NCBI GenBank assembly: GCA_025201705.1
Contig: MU617107.1
Span: 1 to 23,130 of the forward strand
DNA length: 23,130 nt
Reading direction: 5' to 3'
DNA from: Dissophora ornata
Lineage: Eukaryota > Mortierellomycota > Mortierellomycetes > Mortierellales > Mortierellaceae
Every line of letters begins with the position of its first letter. The stretch's first letter is position 1. The translations under genes were made by a program, and so were the position numbers. The notes beneath the pieces were generated by a model. The model was not told the DNA's origin and made no database searches. It saw only the letters and a program-made list of their open reading frames with translations. Below are positions 9,647-22,958 of this stretch, piece by piece.

Positions 9647-11038
9647 CTATTGTGGGATTTCCAATTCTTTGGACTGACGAAGAGCCTCTACCCAAGCAAG
9701 CGTCTGGAGGTGCCTCCGCTTCTGTGTCTGCAACTCATCCAATGCCTGGGCCTCGCGTGCGCGCTGCAGCAGACAGAACGCTTGAAAGATGCGATACCGG
9801 TGTGTGTGGTCCTGGATCATGTGCTGTTGCAGCGCCATACTGTGTCGGAGTTGACGCTTGTACTGCAAGTCGGCCAAAGACCGCGGCACAACTGTTGTCG
9901 TCGAGCTAGTCCAGACCGTTGCTTGGACCTGTTTCGTCAGCTGGACTTCTTCTACTGTGCCCAGCTTGGACGAGGTCGGAGTGGTGTTGAATTCTGAACA
10001 TGTCGGCTGCAGTGACATGTCACAGCCATGGCTGTCGATTTTATCGGTGGTACAAGGCTGCTGGCGGGCTTGGGATGCAGCCTTTGATTTCGCTGCTGCA
10101 GCCTGGCGCAGACGCGCTTGGTGTTTGAGCCTCTGATGGCGTAGTGTCCTGATCTGATCAGGGCTGGGCAACTTGATTCTCGCCAGTTCCCGAACACGAC
10201 TTCGCCCGGAGGTCGAGGGATGAGGCAGAGCACTTCCTTGTGTGCCAAGAATTTCTTGCATATCCAGCCGAGGTCGACTTGCCGCCCTTACTGGGATATG
10301 GATCGTATTCGGATCAATCTCAAGCTTGGCGATGACCTCTTCGCTGACAGAGTCTATAGCCTGAGCCTCTACTGGTGGAGTCTGCTCCAGCTCATTTTGC
10401 CTCTGGAGGTGGTTCAGTTTTTGCAGGTACTGGATCCTCTGAATTTGCTGTGCGTGGTAAATCTGCTGCATCTGAAGCATCCGTTGTGCCAACTGGAATC
10501 TCTTGACGACCTGGACTGGTTGGGGTTGCTGTTGTTGGAGCTGCTGCTGTTGAAGATGCAATAGCTCAATATCACGCACTCGCTGACAGTGCATGATTTG
10601 CAGCTGTCTGTAGTATTCAAGCTGAAGACCTAGCTGTTGTTGATGTCGCTGCGCCAATTCAGGGCTTGGGAGGTGCAGTGGGTGGTCAGCATCTGACAGT
10701 CGCTTGCGCATCTGTTGTTGGTATTCTTGGTGCTGAGCAAAACTCGACCGCAGGCGCTGCTCTGCTAAGCATTGCGGATTTAGGGACTGCTGCTGCGGGC
10801 TATTTGCTGACGAGGCCATGATAGTGATATGATTGCTGTTACTGTTGTCGTCGGACTGGCGCAGTTGTGGCGAAGGAGGAGAGGAGGAAAGGACTGGGGA
10901 GACCTGAGGTGAGGTCAGATTGGAGACAGGGCTTGGGGAGCATGACCGAGAAGTGAGCTGTTCCTGGGTGGAGATGGTCAAGAATGTTGCAGAGACGGGA
11001 TATGCGACCCCGTCCATAGACAAGGATGTGGAGGCCAT
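9647..11038 (-). CDS. Gln-rich protein, possible transcriptional co-regulator
   Basis: A single open frame of 463 codons from ATG 11038 (MASTSLSMDG) ends at TAG 9647. The frame stays open up to 11171, but there is no earlier ATG. A TATA box at 11165-11177 places transcription start near 11145, so 11038 is the first in-frame ATG on the likely mRNA. The first 80 residues are Ser/Pro-rich. From about 80 to 230 the protein is very rich in Gln with His, Leu and Arg (a LQQQQLQQQQPQPVQVV run), forming long amphipathic Gln-rich helices. A basic segment (RTLRHQRLKHQARLRQAAAA) and a final helical region rich in Arg, Gln and Leu follow. No zinc finger, HLH, bZIP or homeodomain signature is visible. I do not recognise the family. 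Gln-rich low complexity and the long upstream flank fit a regulator, but this is inference. ATG 10820 (MASSANSP) is an alternative start. Confidence 0.72.
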   Translation of the reverse strand: MASTSLSMDGVAYPVSATFLTISTQEQLTSRSCSPSPVSNLTSPQVSPVLSSSPPSPQLRQSDDNSNSNHITIMASSANSPQQQSLNPQCLAEQRLRSSFAQHQEYQQQMRKRLSDADHPLHLPSPELAQRHQQQLGLQLEYYRQLQIMHCQRVRDIELLHLQQQQLQQQQPQPVQVVKRFQLAQRMLQMQQIYHAQQIQRIQYLQKLNHLQRQNELEQTPPVEAQAIDSVSEEVIAKLEIDPNTIHIPVRAASRPRLDMQEILGTQGSALPHPSTSGRSRVRELARIKLPSPDQIRTLRHQRLKHQARLRQAAAAKSKAASQARQQPCTTDKIDSHGCDMSLQPTCSEFNTTPTSSKLGTVEEVQLTKQVQATVWTSSTTTVVPRSLADLQYKRQLRHSMALQQHMIQDHTHRYRIFQAFCLLQRAREAQALDELQTQKRRHLQTLAWVEALRQSKELEIPQ

Positions 11039-11164
11039 GGATCTGAACAAGAGGGTGGCGATGACGAGTGCAAGGATGTTTGCGAGAACTAAAGGACAAG
11101 GAAGGAAAAGAAAGGCAAGGGACAGGTGAGTAACAACAACAAGACTTTGCACTGTGGTGGGCTG

Positions 11165-11177
11165 GAGTATTTATATG
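11165..11177 (-). promoter_or_regulatory. Proximal TATA box of the Gln-rich gene
   Basis: The minus strand reads CATATAAATACTC. It lies about 130 bp upstream of ATG 11038, leaving room for a leader of about 100 nt. The same 13-mer is repeated at 11739-11751. Confidence 0.55.
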
Positions 11178-11738
11178 ACCCGCCATTTGTATTTGCTGCT
11201 GTGGAGATGAAAGGGCGGGTGAAAGAAAGAACAGAGAGCCAAGACCCAGTTGCTAAAGTGGCCAAGAGGGGCTGTGTTGCGGATTGTTTACTTGGCAGTG
11301 CTATTTTACTCGGCATCTGCAAATAAATAGACACGAGGGGAGGGACGACCAGCTGGGCTGCCCAACGGCTGTTGCCGCGGCATAGTATTTCAGAGTTTAG
11401 GGCAAAGCCGAGAACGCAGCCTGAAGGTTGCAGTAGACGATATTCGCTACGCGGAGCTTGGTGGGTTTTTTTAGAGTGTGCGAGAAGGGAGAAGAAAAGG
11501 CGAAGGAGGAGCGAACGATGCGGCTGTGTTGGATCAACCGAGGAAAAGAAGGTGCACACAGAAGTCGACTTTGTCCCATGTGTGAGCAAAGTGTTGACGA
11601 GAAGGTGGTGGCGAAGGAGTGAGGGGTTTCTCCGCGTACCTGTTTTCTTTTTTTGTTTGCGTTGGTGATCAGGCAGAAAGAGGATGGGTGCAGGTGCGCT
11701 GTGTACGTTGAGGAGAGGGGGGAAGAGAGGAGGATAGA

Positions 11739-11751
11739 GAGTATTTATATG
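11739..11751 (-). promoter_or_regulatory. Distal TATA-like box, exact copy of the proximal one
   Basis: The minus strand reads CATATAAATACTC, identical to 11165-11177 and in the same orientation, 574 bp further upstream. It could drive a longer transcript of the Gln-rich gene. Confidence 0.4.
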
Positions 11752-13056
11752 TTTTTCATTTGCTATGCCAAGGAGAAGGATTAAAGCATCAAAGCGGCAA
11801 AAGCAGAGCATGGCTGCAAGAATCGCCGTTGTGTGTCCAGACAAGAGCGAGAGACCCTTGCATCTGTTCCATAACAACAATGTGCCAAACCATGCGGAGT
11901 GTGTGTTACGGAGTTCTGCAGTCCATAGATGCAATGCGCTCACAGCAAAATGAGTGATTTGAGTGATTATTGAAATCTTCTTTGACTGATGGGGTTGTGC
12001 AATGGTGTGGGGGGTCTCTGGAAAAAAAAAAATCAGGCACATGCTCCAAATCGGCCTTTTCCATTTAAAAATTTTCTTTGGACCATTCGACAGATTTACA
12101 CAGTGCAGCGATCCAAACAAAGTCCGACCACGGTAAAGCTGTAGAGTATAGATCCACAGAGGCTCAAAGGGCAGCTCGGTCATCGCTATTCTGGTGCTTT
12201 GGGTGGCCCGTCCGCCCTTGCGTGCACTGCGTCCTTGTGCGCCCATGTCCATTGGGGTGTGTGAAAAAACACCAATCCATTCCCGCAGGACATGCCCGCT
12301 CGCTACTCCAAACACTCCAAGAGCGTCATCGTCGTCAGAATCACCTGTGTGTTTCAACCCTGTGAATCTGCTGCAGCAGGCCTAGCTTAGTAGCAGACCA
12401 CAGGGATGACGCAGAAGCAGCCGCGATGATTCAGGCCCGTCATCCCGTTTACATAATACACCCCGCCAGAACGCTTCCAACTAGCAACGAGACAGCAGCT
12501 TCCAGTATGTACTGGAAGAAATGGAGTCAATACCCGGTCTTCGATCTTGTCTTGCTGTCGGACTTCATGCGAAAAAATTTATATATGCGTTTGTTCTTTG
12601 GATCGAGGTTTGTAGCAAAACGGCCAAGGCGACCACCGCAGAAGCACATGGCTCTCTACCTTCCGAACGAGGCTTCCATCGCTGGAAGCACCCCCGTTTT
12701 GCATGAGCGTGTGTTTGTGCCTTAGTCAGCAATTCTCGCAACGCACAAGAGACTCGACTACTGATCTCTGTTTGTCCGTCCAATGAGCATCTTTCCGTAA
12801 TGCATGGAAGGCGCCTGTTGATTACAAAGGATCGATCAAGTAATACCATCCACGTTGTGGCGGACTCATCCTCGGTATCGCTCAATCCTCGGTATCACGT
12901 ATTCTATTTTGGTGCCTGCATTGACGCTGATATTCCACAGCGGACACCTCTGCCGCACTTTTTTTCGCGCGGAGGTTTGGTCTTTTCGATTTGTAAAAAA
13001 TCGGCGAAATGGAAGATCAGAAAATCGCCCAGAATGGAACTCGCAAAGTTAAAATC

Positions 13057-13080
13057 GTAATAATAATATTTTATTATTAC
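13057..13080. repeat. AT-rich 10-bp inverted repeat
   Basis: GTAATAATAA at 13057-13066 pairs with TTATTATTAC at 13071-13080 across a 4-nt TATT loop. This is a potential cruciform or an old element end. The function is unknown. Confidence 0.7.
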
Positions 13081-13641
13081 CATGCAGACATACGTGATCT
13101 GGCATGGAAACTCTTGAATCCCTGGCACGAAATGACTTCACTATCTTTGGCCCACACACTAACACACTAATAGGAATTTGATCGATCATTTGATGCGGAG
13201 ACTCTTGTGATCGTCCAAGTATCCAAAGGGGACTCCACCCATTCGGATGGAGCCCTTGAAAACCATGTATCCTTCACTAGTAACTTGGAGCTTGGGCTGT
13301 TTTCCTGTTCATCGTTGTCAAGTGTAAGTTACGATAGACTGATCGCATCTTGTTACACTGGATGTACCTACCCTGTTAATCACGGTTCGTGATCTTCAGC
13401 AGGGTGCAGACAACAGCATGGGTGGGAAGTTGCAAAACGCGCAACATTTCTCACGAGCATCATGTGACCAAGGGCCATTTTTCCCCTTTCTGGATTCGCA
13501 TTGACCCATCGCCAAATCGTCCTTGGACACATCAATCGCCTCTTCCCACACCTCCTATTCACACCTCCTCCTCCCCCTCTTCTGTCCCCTCGTCTAATTG
13601 CCTTCTGTCTTACAGACCGCCTCGTTGCTTCTCTGCTACGA

Positions 13642-16963
<3,322 letters not shown>

Positions 16964-17144
16964 TTATCATTCGTTTTTTGTTCACCTTATTCTATTTCTT
17001 TCCACCTGCGCGGAGACATGTAATATAAGTGAGCTAGGCCAGGAGGGCTGTTGTTTTTTGAATCAAGATGAGTATGTTACAATGTTTATTATGAAGCAAG
17101 GGGGGTAGCTCGAGTAAAATTACAAGGTCGGAGCGAAATGTCCG
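16964..17144. other. Short convergent 3' intergenic region (YME1/SYS1)
   Basis: 181 bp separate the two stop codons. T-rich stretches follow the YME1 stop. The two transcripts probably end within or overlap this segment. Confidence 0.6.
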
Positions 17145-18320
17145 TCAGCGGTTGTCGGTCTCGGAAGCAGGGACACTCTTGTAGCCATCCGAAGTCCTTT
17201 GGCGTCCACGGCCCTTGTCACCCATCATGCTGGAGCGAATGCCTGGAGCAAATCCGCTTCGGACAATCCCCATGTCGCCACTGGATCTGGACTTTTGCGG
17301 CATGACTCGAGCGGACGACAACAAGTTCGACGTCGACATTGACGCAGAGGAGGTGGAGGTGGAGGTGGAGGAAGAAGGCTCTGCGTTGTTGTTATTATTA
17401 TTGTTGTTTGTATCGAAGGTCTCCATCAACAGACCGGCCGACTCATCGTAGCCGTATCGGTCATCATGGAGCATTCCAGAGAGCGCTGCTGCCCCTTGCA
17501 TCGACATCGAGTTCTCGTCGCTGTTGTCGTTATTGCTGCCACTAGTACTGTTGTTCTTGTTGACACCGATGCTGTCGACCCTGCTGTCGCCCCTGCTGGC
17601 GTTTCTATTGTCTGACGAGCCTGAATTGTTGCCTCCACCCAGAAGAATAGGCTCCATCTCCTGCTGCATGCAGACATATTCCCCCCCGAAGACCATGATG
17701 CCAGCTGTGGTACCGTTGAGGGACCACCAGAGAAAGCTTGTGGGGACGTGGTCCGAGTAAAGAGTGGTCATGATAACATGGTAGAGCAGTAGTGTGAGCG
17801 AAAAGTCGAGGACAAGACGAGCGCGGGCGACAATTTTGAGCAGAAGGTACACTCTGCAAAAAAAGAAAATAATTAAAGTGAATTAATTAGCAGCGGTAAC
17901 AGTCGGAATCCCAATCGGGGGGTAGCGAACGCGCGCGGACGTGTCAAGGTGCTTGCCATACCCGACGACAGAGTTGAGGAGCCATGCTAAGCCCAAGAGC
18001 AAACCCTGGGAGTTGTCGCCGCGGATCTCGCGGTAGTTGAGGATGGCATCGAGATTGATGTCTAGTCCCGAGAACTTGAAGAGCGTGAAGACGATGGTGG
18101 AAATTGAAATGTACCAGAGCGCCTGCAGACACACAATCTGGGACTAAATAAGTAAAAAGCATGTGGAAAAGCGTAATGTTAGGGTTGTTCAGTGCTGTGC
18201 TGGGGCAGATTGTCTGTCGTGTTGGATGCAGGCGCAAATTGGTGGTTAGGAGGACTCTATTACAAGGATGAGGACGGGATCCCACTGCGTGGCTCGAAAG
18301 GACGAGCTAGTGGTTGCCAT
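17145..18320 (-). CDS. SYS1: SYS1 Golgi membrane protein with long Ser/Asn-rich tail
   Basis: The model has three exons: 18320-18264, 18143-17962 and 17853-17145, giving 948 nt and 315 aa. SYS1 is a four-pass Golgi protein that recruits the Arl3/ARFRP1 GTPase to trans-Golgi membranes. The N-terminus, TQWDPVLILSQIVCLQALWY, matches the WDPxLIxSQIV signature of the family. Further segments are LDINLDAILNYR, GLLLGLAWLLNSVVG, LVLDFSLTLLLYH (residues 93-105), a PTSFLWW motif (117-123) and GGEYVCMQQEMEPILL (136-151), the family's end signature. Membrane segments are at about 16-40, 64-80, 95-112 and 121-137. Animal and yeast forms are about 156-203 aa. Here a 164-residue polar tail follows, with Gly/Ser/Asn runs, eight consecutive Asn, a Ser/Thr run and an Arg-rich end. 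Start ATG 18320 has an upstream divergent promoter shared with CLPTM1. Confidence 0.9.
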
Positions 18321-18672
18321 GGGTGGGACGTGGGAAAGGGACGGTGTCTCAAAGATAATCGTTCCTTCGCTTCCGTGCTCTATTGTCTGTTGTAGTTTCG
18401 AGCGTCGGCGATGGTTTTGGAGGTGATCCTGCTACGTGGAACGAGCAGTCGACGGATGTGGAATGGGGGGACAAAGATGGAATGATGGAATGAAAAGGTC
18501 TGCCCAACGACACTTTTTGAACGATGGTGACTGTGGCTTGTACCACGAAGAAGTTGAAGAGCTTTCTTTCCCTCCATCATCCTCTTCTCCATCCCTCACG
18601 CCTCTCCCATCGCTCCTCTCGTTCCATTCTTCCCTCTCTCCTTTCGCATCTCACTCCGAAAGAGAAGGCGCC
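18321..18672. promoter_or_regulatory. Divergent promoter between SYS1 and CLPTM1
   Basis: 352 bp separate the two start codons. The CLPTM1 side (about 18560-18655, plus strand) is almost pure C/T, a typical leader or core promoter. No TATA box is seen on either side. Both products are secretory-pathway membrane proteins, so shared expression is plausible but not shown. Confidence 0.6.
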
Positions 18673-21566
18673 ATGTCTCAACCAGAACGTCGTCGTCCTG
18701 CCGGGGCTCCCTCCGAGGGTGCTGCCGAAGGCAACAACAATGGTCCGGTAGCTACGACTGCCAACAGGACCGGACAGGCTGCAGCTCGCAACGGCCAGGG
18801 TCAGCAACAACAACAGCCGCAATCGTTCAGCCAGACTATCATGCAGATGTTCACACGTGCCGTTATGGCCTATGCCATCATCACTTTTTTCAACGGAGGT
18901 ATGTGGATCCAAGATCCAAAACAACACCACATTTATCGAGAGATCCTGCATCGGTTGCAATCGTGCTAGAGCACGATAGGTTTTCCTACTGTGTATGATA
19001 CGAAGATGCTACCCGTTTCTGACCATAATTGGGACACCTTTTTATATGCCAGGCTTTGGAGGAAAGAACAACCAGGCACCACCTGTTCCAGAAGCGATCG
19101 TGACGACTACGACTGGTCCTGATGGCATTTCGCAGCCAGTTGCCACCAATGTCATGACTGGTCCTGGGCCTGTGAAGCTTTACCCTCTCTGGCCTCTCAA
19201 GACTAAAGCTGTAGGTTGTTGCGATTTGACATTTGCTTTGCTTCTGTAGATCAGCTCGACTTTTTTTTTTTTTCCTGCCGATCGCTGATGTGGTTTTTGT
19301 GCCATTGTCATATCGTAGGATATGTTTGTGTATCTTTCTGAAGAGTATGACTTCAAGAACTTTGACGACAAGAACAGTCTGGTCTGGCGATCTGACGACA
19401 TTGAGCTCGGTGACTGGGACGAGGACCGCGTTGTTGACCTTTCGATCATTCCCTCCAAGGCAAGTATATTTAAGGTTTATGGTTCTTTTTGAATACGTGG
19501 TGCTCTCTTTGACGACTGGTGGGTGCGTGGATCTTGTTATCTTTGATCGATCACAACCGCTGACCTCGCATATTTTTCATTGCATTGCTCTTGATCTCGC
19601 ATGGAACTACACACCAACAGCACGTCCAGAACAATGGAACCCTGTATGCTCACATCTACTTTGCCAAACAACCTGCTGTTCTCGACCCCAACTCTTATGG
19701 ATTCAGTGTCGACAATCGCGTTTACACCCGCAAGAGTAAGGTTTTATTTTGATGGGACTTCCTCTATGCCTCATGTTGTACAATGGGCTCTAACCAGTAG
19801 AAATCTGCCCTCGTCAATGATAGTGTTGACCCGGTATTTTGTCAAGAAAAAGGAATTCAAGGTCAAGAAGCTGATTGGTGGCAAACAGGAGGAGGCCGAA
19901 CCTGAAAAGAAGGAGGCCGAACCTGAAAAGGAGGAGGTGGAGGAAGTAAGTCGAATGCTATTGCGCGCAATCTTGTTCGACTGTGAGCAATATCTGATCA
20001 TTTTTTATTTCATAAAATGCATTGCCATAGATTCCTACTCTCAAGTCGACCATCGTTTCGTACTGGCACCAAAATCTTACTCTCAACGTTTTGTCTGATC
20101 GCACCGTGATTCCATATGGTGGCATTCCTCCTGAGCTGAAAGGAAGTAAGTCTATCAAACGATATTTCTTCTCTGTCGCAACACCCGGTTTCTCCACGTT
20201 TTGACATTAACTCCTGCTGTGCTATGTGCTTTCATGAATGTCTGTAGTGTACCAGCTGGAGAGCACGGGAATGCAGGATGTACAGGGCAACAGATTTGTG
20301 CTGCCAGTTCTCTATGCCAACGACTTTTGGCTTTTGAAGGAGCAGATGTTCCAGATCAATGAAACCGTCAAGTAAGCGAGGGCCTCTGCACTATGGCCAG
20401 CAGGCAATTACACTGTCTCTCAAACAGTATTTGAACCCCCCAATTCACATGCCTTGAATGGATGACTTGATTTTTTTTATAGGGAACTGCCTCTCAGGAT
20501 CAACTATTACCCCCTCAGCTACATCAAAATGCAGTTGTACTCATCCATGGATGTCACCATGAAACAGCAGACTGGAATGATGGGCGGTACCGGAGCTGAA
20601 CTGGATGAAGTGAAGCGCATGTTGATCGAGACCAATCCATACCTGCTGCTCTTGACTGTTGCCGTCAGTCTCCTTCACAGCGCATTTGAAATGCTTGCGT
20701 TCAAGAATGGTAATAGCCAATATACCTGTTTTTTTTTGTTTGTGAAGCGGAATTATTCACGCTTGCTGTCAGGTTGCTAATAACCCCAATCTCTCCCACA
20801 CACGGCAGATATTGCATTCTGGAAGGATAAGAAAGGAACCGCGGGTCTTTCGGTCCGCTCCATCTTCTTGGATATCGCTCAGCAGATCATTGTCTTTGCG
20901 TACTTGATGGACAACAATCAGGAGACCAGCTATATGATTCTGATTGGGCAGGGTATGGGATTGGCGATCGAACTCTGGAAAGTCAAGAAGGCCCTTAAGG
21001 TCGACATTGTGCCCTCCACTACGGGCATCTTCCCCTATAAGCTCCACTTCAACACTTCTGAGCCTTTGACGGATTTGGAGTCAAAAACCAAAGAGTACGA
21101 CGAAGAGGCGTTCAAGTACCTTTCTTGGGCTGCGTTCCCACTGTTGGGATGTTACGCCCTGTACTCGGTGTTGTACCAGGAGCACAAATCGTGGTACTCC
21201 TTCATTGTAGGCACACTTGTAGGGTTTGTGTACACGTTTGGGTTCATCAAGATGACGCCCCAGCTGTTTATCAACTACAAGTTGAAGAGTGTCGCACATA
21301 TGCCATTCCGGACGATGATGTACAAGTCATTGAACACCTTCATCGACGACCTGTTCTCGTTCATTATCAAGATGCCGATGCTGCATCGCCTGGCGTGTCT
21401 CCGCGACGACGTTGTGTTCTTTGTGTATCTGTACCAGCGATGGGTTTACCGTACGGACCATAGCCGTGCCAATGAATTTGGACAGGTCGGTGATGATGAG
21501 CCGAGCGAAGAGTCCAAGGCGCTGCTGGAGGGTGAGGACAAGACCGAGTCTAAGAAGGACAAGTAG
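18673..21566 (+). CDS. CLPTM1: CLPTM1 family transmembrane protein
   Basis: The model has nine exons: 18673-18898, 19053-19210, 19319-19459, 19621-19735, 19824-19945, 20031-20145, 20248-20371, 20483-20709 and 20809-21566. It gives 1986 nt and 661 aa, against about 669 for human CLPTM1. The N-terminus is Gln/Ala-rich with a hydrophobic segment near 62-78. The lumenal domain carries MDVYLSE-like DMFVYLSE, HVQNNGTLYAHIYF, KMLTRYF, VSYWHQNLTLNVLSD and NPYLLLLTVAVSLLHSAFE. Then follow AFKND-FW, LSVRS, YLSWAAFPLLGCYALYSVLY, FGFIKMTPQLFINYKLKSVA, NTFIDDLFSFIIKMP and CLRDDVVFFVYLYQRWVYR, which are the strongest family signatures. The tail is acidic then Lys-rich and cytosolic. CLPTM1 proteins are multipass ER/Golgi membrane proteins that hold client receptors in animals; relatives of CLPTM1L are reported lipid scramblases. 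The fungal role is not established. Intron 3 (19460-19620) starts with GC. The exon 5 acceptor at 19823 was chosen by frame and family fit. Confidence 0.92.
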
Positions 21567-21638
21567 AATACAATTTATAGAGAATAGCGCCTTTTTCTTC
21601 ATGTTTTATTACAACCTTGGTTTTTTACATTTTCGGAA
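21567..21638. other. 72-bp convergent gap between CLPTM1 and the oxygenase gene
   Basis: The stop codons of two convergent genes are only 72 bp apart. The 3' UTRs must be very short or overlap as antisense RNA. Confidence 0.7.
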
Positions 21639-22958
21639 CTAGTAGCCTCCTTTACGGTACACTTGGGTCCACTTGCTCACGATGTAGTCTCCAAAGTTAA
21701 TGTCGCCGTTGAGCAACTTTGCAGCGACCGAACGGCCGCTGTCTAAACCGTCCTCCTGTTGATCCTCCTCTGCGCGCTGATCGCGGAGGAGACTGTAGTT
21801 TCCAGAGGCAGCCTGGCCCTTGACCTCTTTGTCCTGAACTAGGAGTGGGATCTTGGCGTCGTAGTCTGGGTAATAGAAGCAGCACATAGAGTAACGCTCC
21901 TCCTGGCCGTTGCTAACAACGCGGTGGAGAGGACTGATGAGCTTGCCTCCGGTGAGAAGTGAGAGGTAGTCGCCACCGTTGACGACGAGGGTGTTTTCGA
22001 TGGAGGGGACATCGTGCCATGCGTTGTTGTGGAAGAGCTGGAGGCCCACCGTCTTGGAAGGCGAGAGGATCAGCGTGAGAAAGCCCCAGTCAGTGTGGGC
22101 GCTAAAAAAAAAAAAGGTTTTCATTCACGCGATCGGACAAATAAAAAAAAAAAAAAAAAGAGTTGAGTTTGGGAGAGGATCTTCGTCGGGCATTTCACAA
22201 GCAAACGCCCACAACGTATTAATTTTTTTTTTCCCCGCTCTCTCTCTCTTTCAACTTTACCTGGATCCAATCTGAGCGGCATGCTTCTGGTCTGGGTCTG
22301 AGTATGGCAGATAATGGAACAGTCTCATGAACGAGATCGTCTCGCTCGTCGAGCAGTACTTTGCTAATTCGTCCTCATTCAACGCCAGCGCTAAAGAAAT
22401 GCCCTTCAACAATCCTTTGGCCACCTCACACACACTTAAATAAAACTCTTGCAGCGTATTCTTAAATGCGTCCTTCTTCTCTCCACTGCCCTGGACCTGG
22501 TCCAACACCTTCAATGTGTCCTGATCCGGCCAGGCATTGGGACCCTGCAATCCACTCAAAGCCGCATTATCGCCAGCCTGCTTCGCTTCCACCTTGGCCT
22601 CGAGTTCCTTGGCAGGCCACTCGTAGCCATACGAGAAACCTTCCTTCAACTCCTTGGTCGTCGAGCCCGATTCGCCTCCCAAGGGAACGTAGCCGCGCGT
22701 GAAGCCGCCGGGTTGGATTTTAGGGATATCGCTCTTTTGGGAGTTGTCAAGATCGAAGAGGCGAGTGGTGGCGTCTAGGATCTGGTGAGTTTTGGGGGAG
22801 GAGAAAACGGGGTGGGTAGGAGAGGTGATGTAGAAGACACCGTAGGTCGTGAAGGCGTTGAGAAGTGCGACGGCAACCTCTTGACGCTGGACTAGGGTCG
22901 AGGACGGGTTGAGAAGGGCTGTGATGTCGATGGTTGGGACGGCGATTGAGGACGACAT
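21639..22958 (-). CDS. 2-oxoglutarate/Fe(II) oxygenase, isopenicillin-N-synthase fold
   Basis: The model has two exons, 22958-22261 and 22101-21639, giving 1161 nt and 386 aa. The N-terminal DIOX_N-type segment reads VPTIDITALLNPS, then LLNAFTTYGVFYI. The core has the iron triad H235-x-D237 in AHTDWGFLTL and H292 in SPLHRVV, plus the 2-oxoglutarate-binding Arg302 and Ser304 (RYSMCCFY). NGGDYLSLLTGGK lies between them, as usual. The substrate is not predictable. Fungal members of this family range from secondary-metabolism enzymes to gibberellin-like, flavonol-type and unknown oxidations. No biosynthetic cluster genes sit next to it. The C-terminal YRKGGY has no targeting signal. The intron (22102-22260) ends in a pure T12 tract before the AG acceptor and holds an A17 tract. 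The gene converges with CLPTM1. Confidence 0.88.

Larger units (their letters stand above)
11178..13641. other. 2.5-kb gene-free region between the Gln-rich gene and YME1
   Basis: No gene is supported. From 11178 to 11750 the minus strand is strongly pyrimidine-rich, which suppresses stop codons and yields a 422-codon open frame (12357-11089) of Leu/Ser/His/Phe-rich composition that I do not accept as coding. A 17-bp imperfect tandem duplication lies at about 12868-12896 (ATCCTCGGTATC twice). An AT-only hairpin lies at 13057-13080. Bases 13520-13615 on the plus strand are C/T-rich and form the probable leader of YME1. Confidence 0.5.

Noticed and set aside
11111..11133. GTGAGT donor-like site on the plus strand (CAG/GTGAGTAAC)
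   Set aside because: The upstream plus frame is antisense to the Gln-rich gene and no acceptor leads to a plausible plus-strand exon.
12426..13128. Several 60-106 codon frames between the Gln-rich gene and YME1
   Set aside because: Short, on both strands, without start context, domain or splice partners.
17339..17410. Trinucleotide-like repeats as a separate repeat element
   Set aside because: They code the Ser/Thr and Asn runs of the SYS1 tail and need no separate explanation.
22141..22160. A17 tract as a possible second retroposition scar
   Set aside because: No flanking direct repeat of useful length was found. It sits in an intron with a T/A-rich composition.
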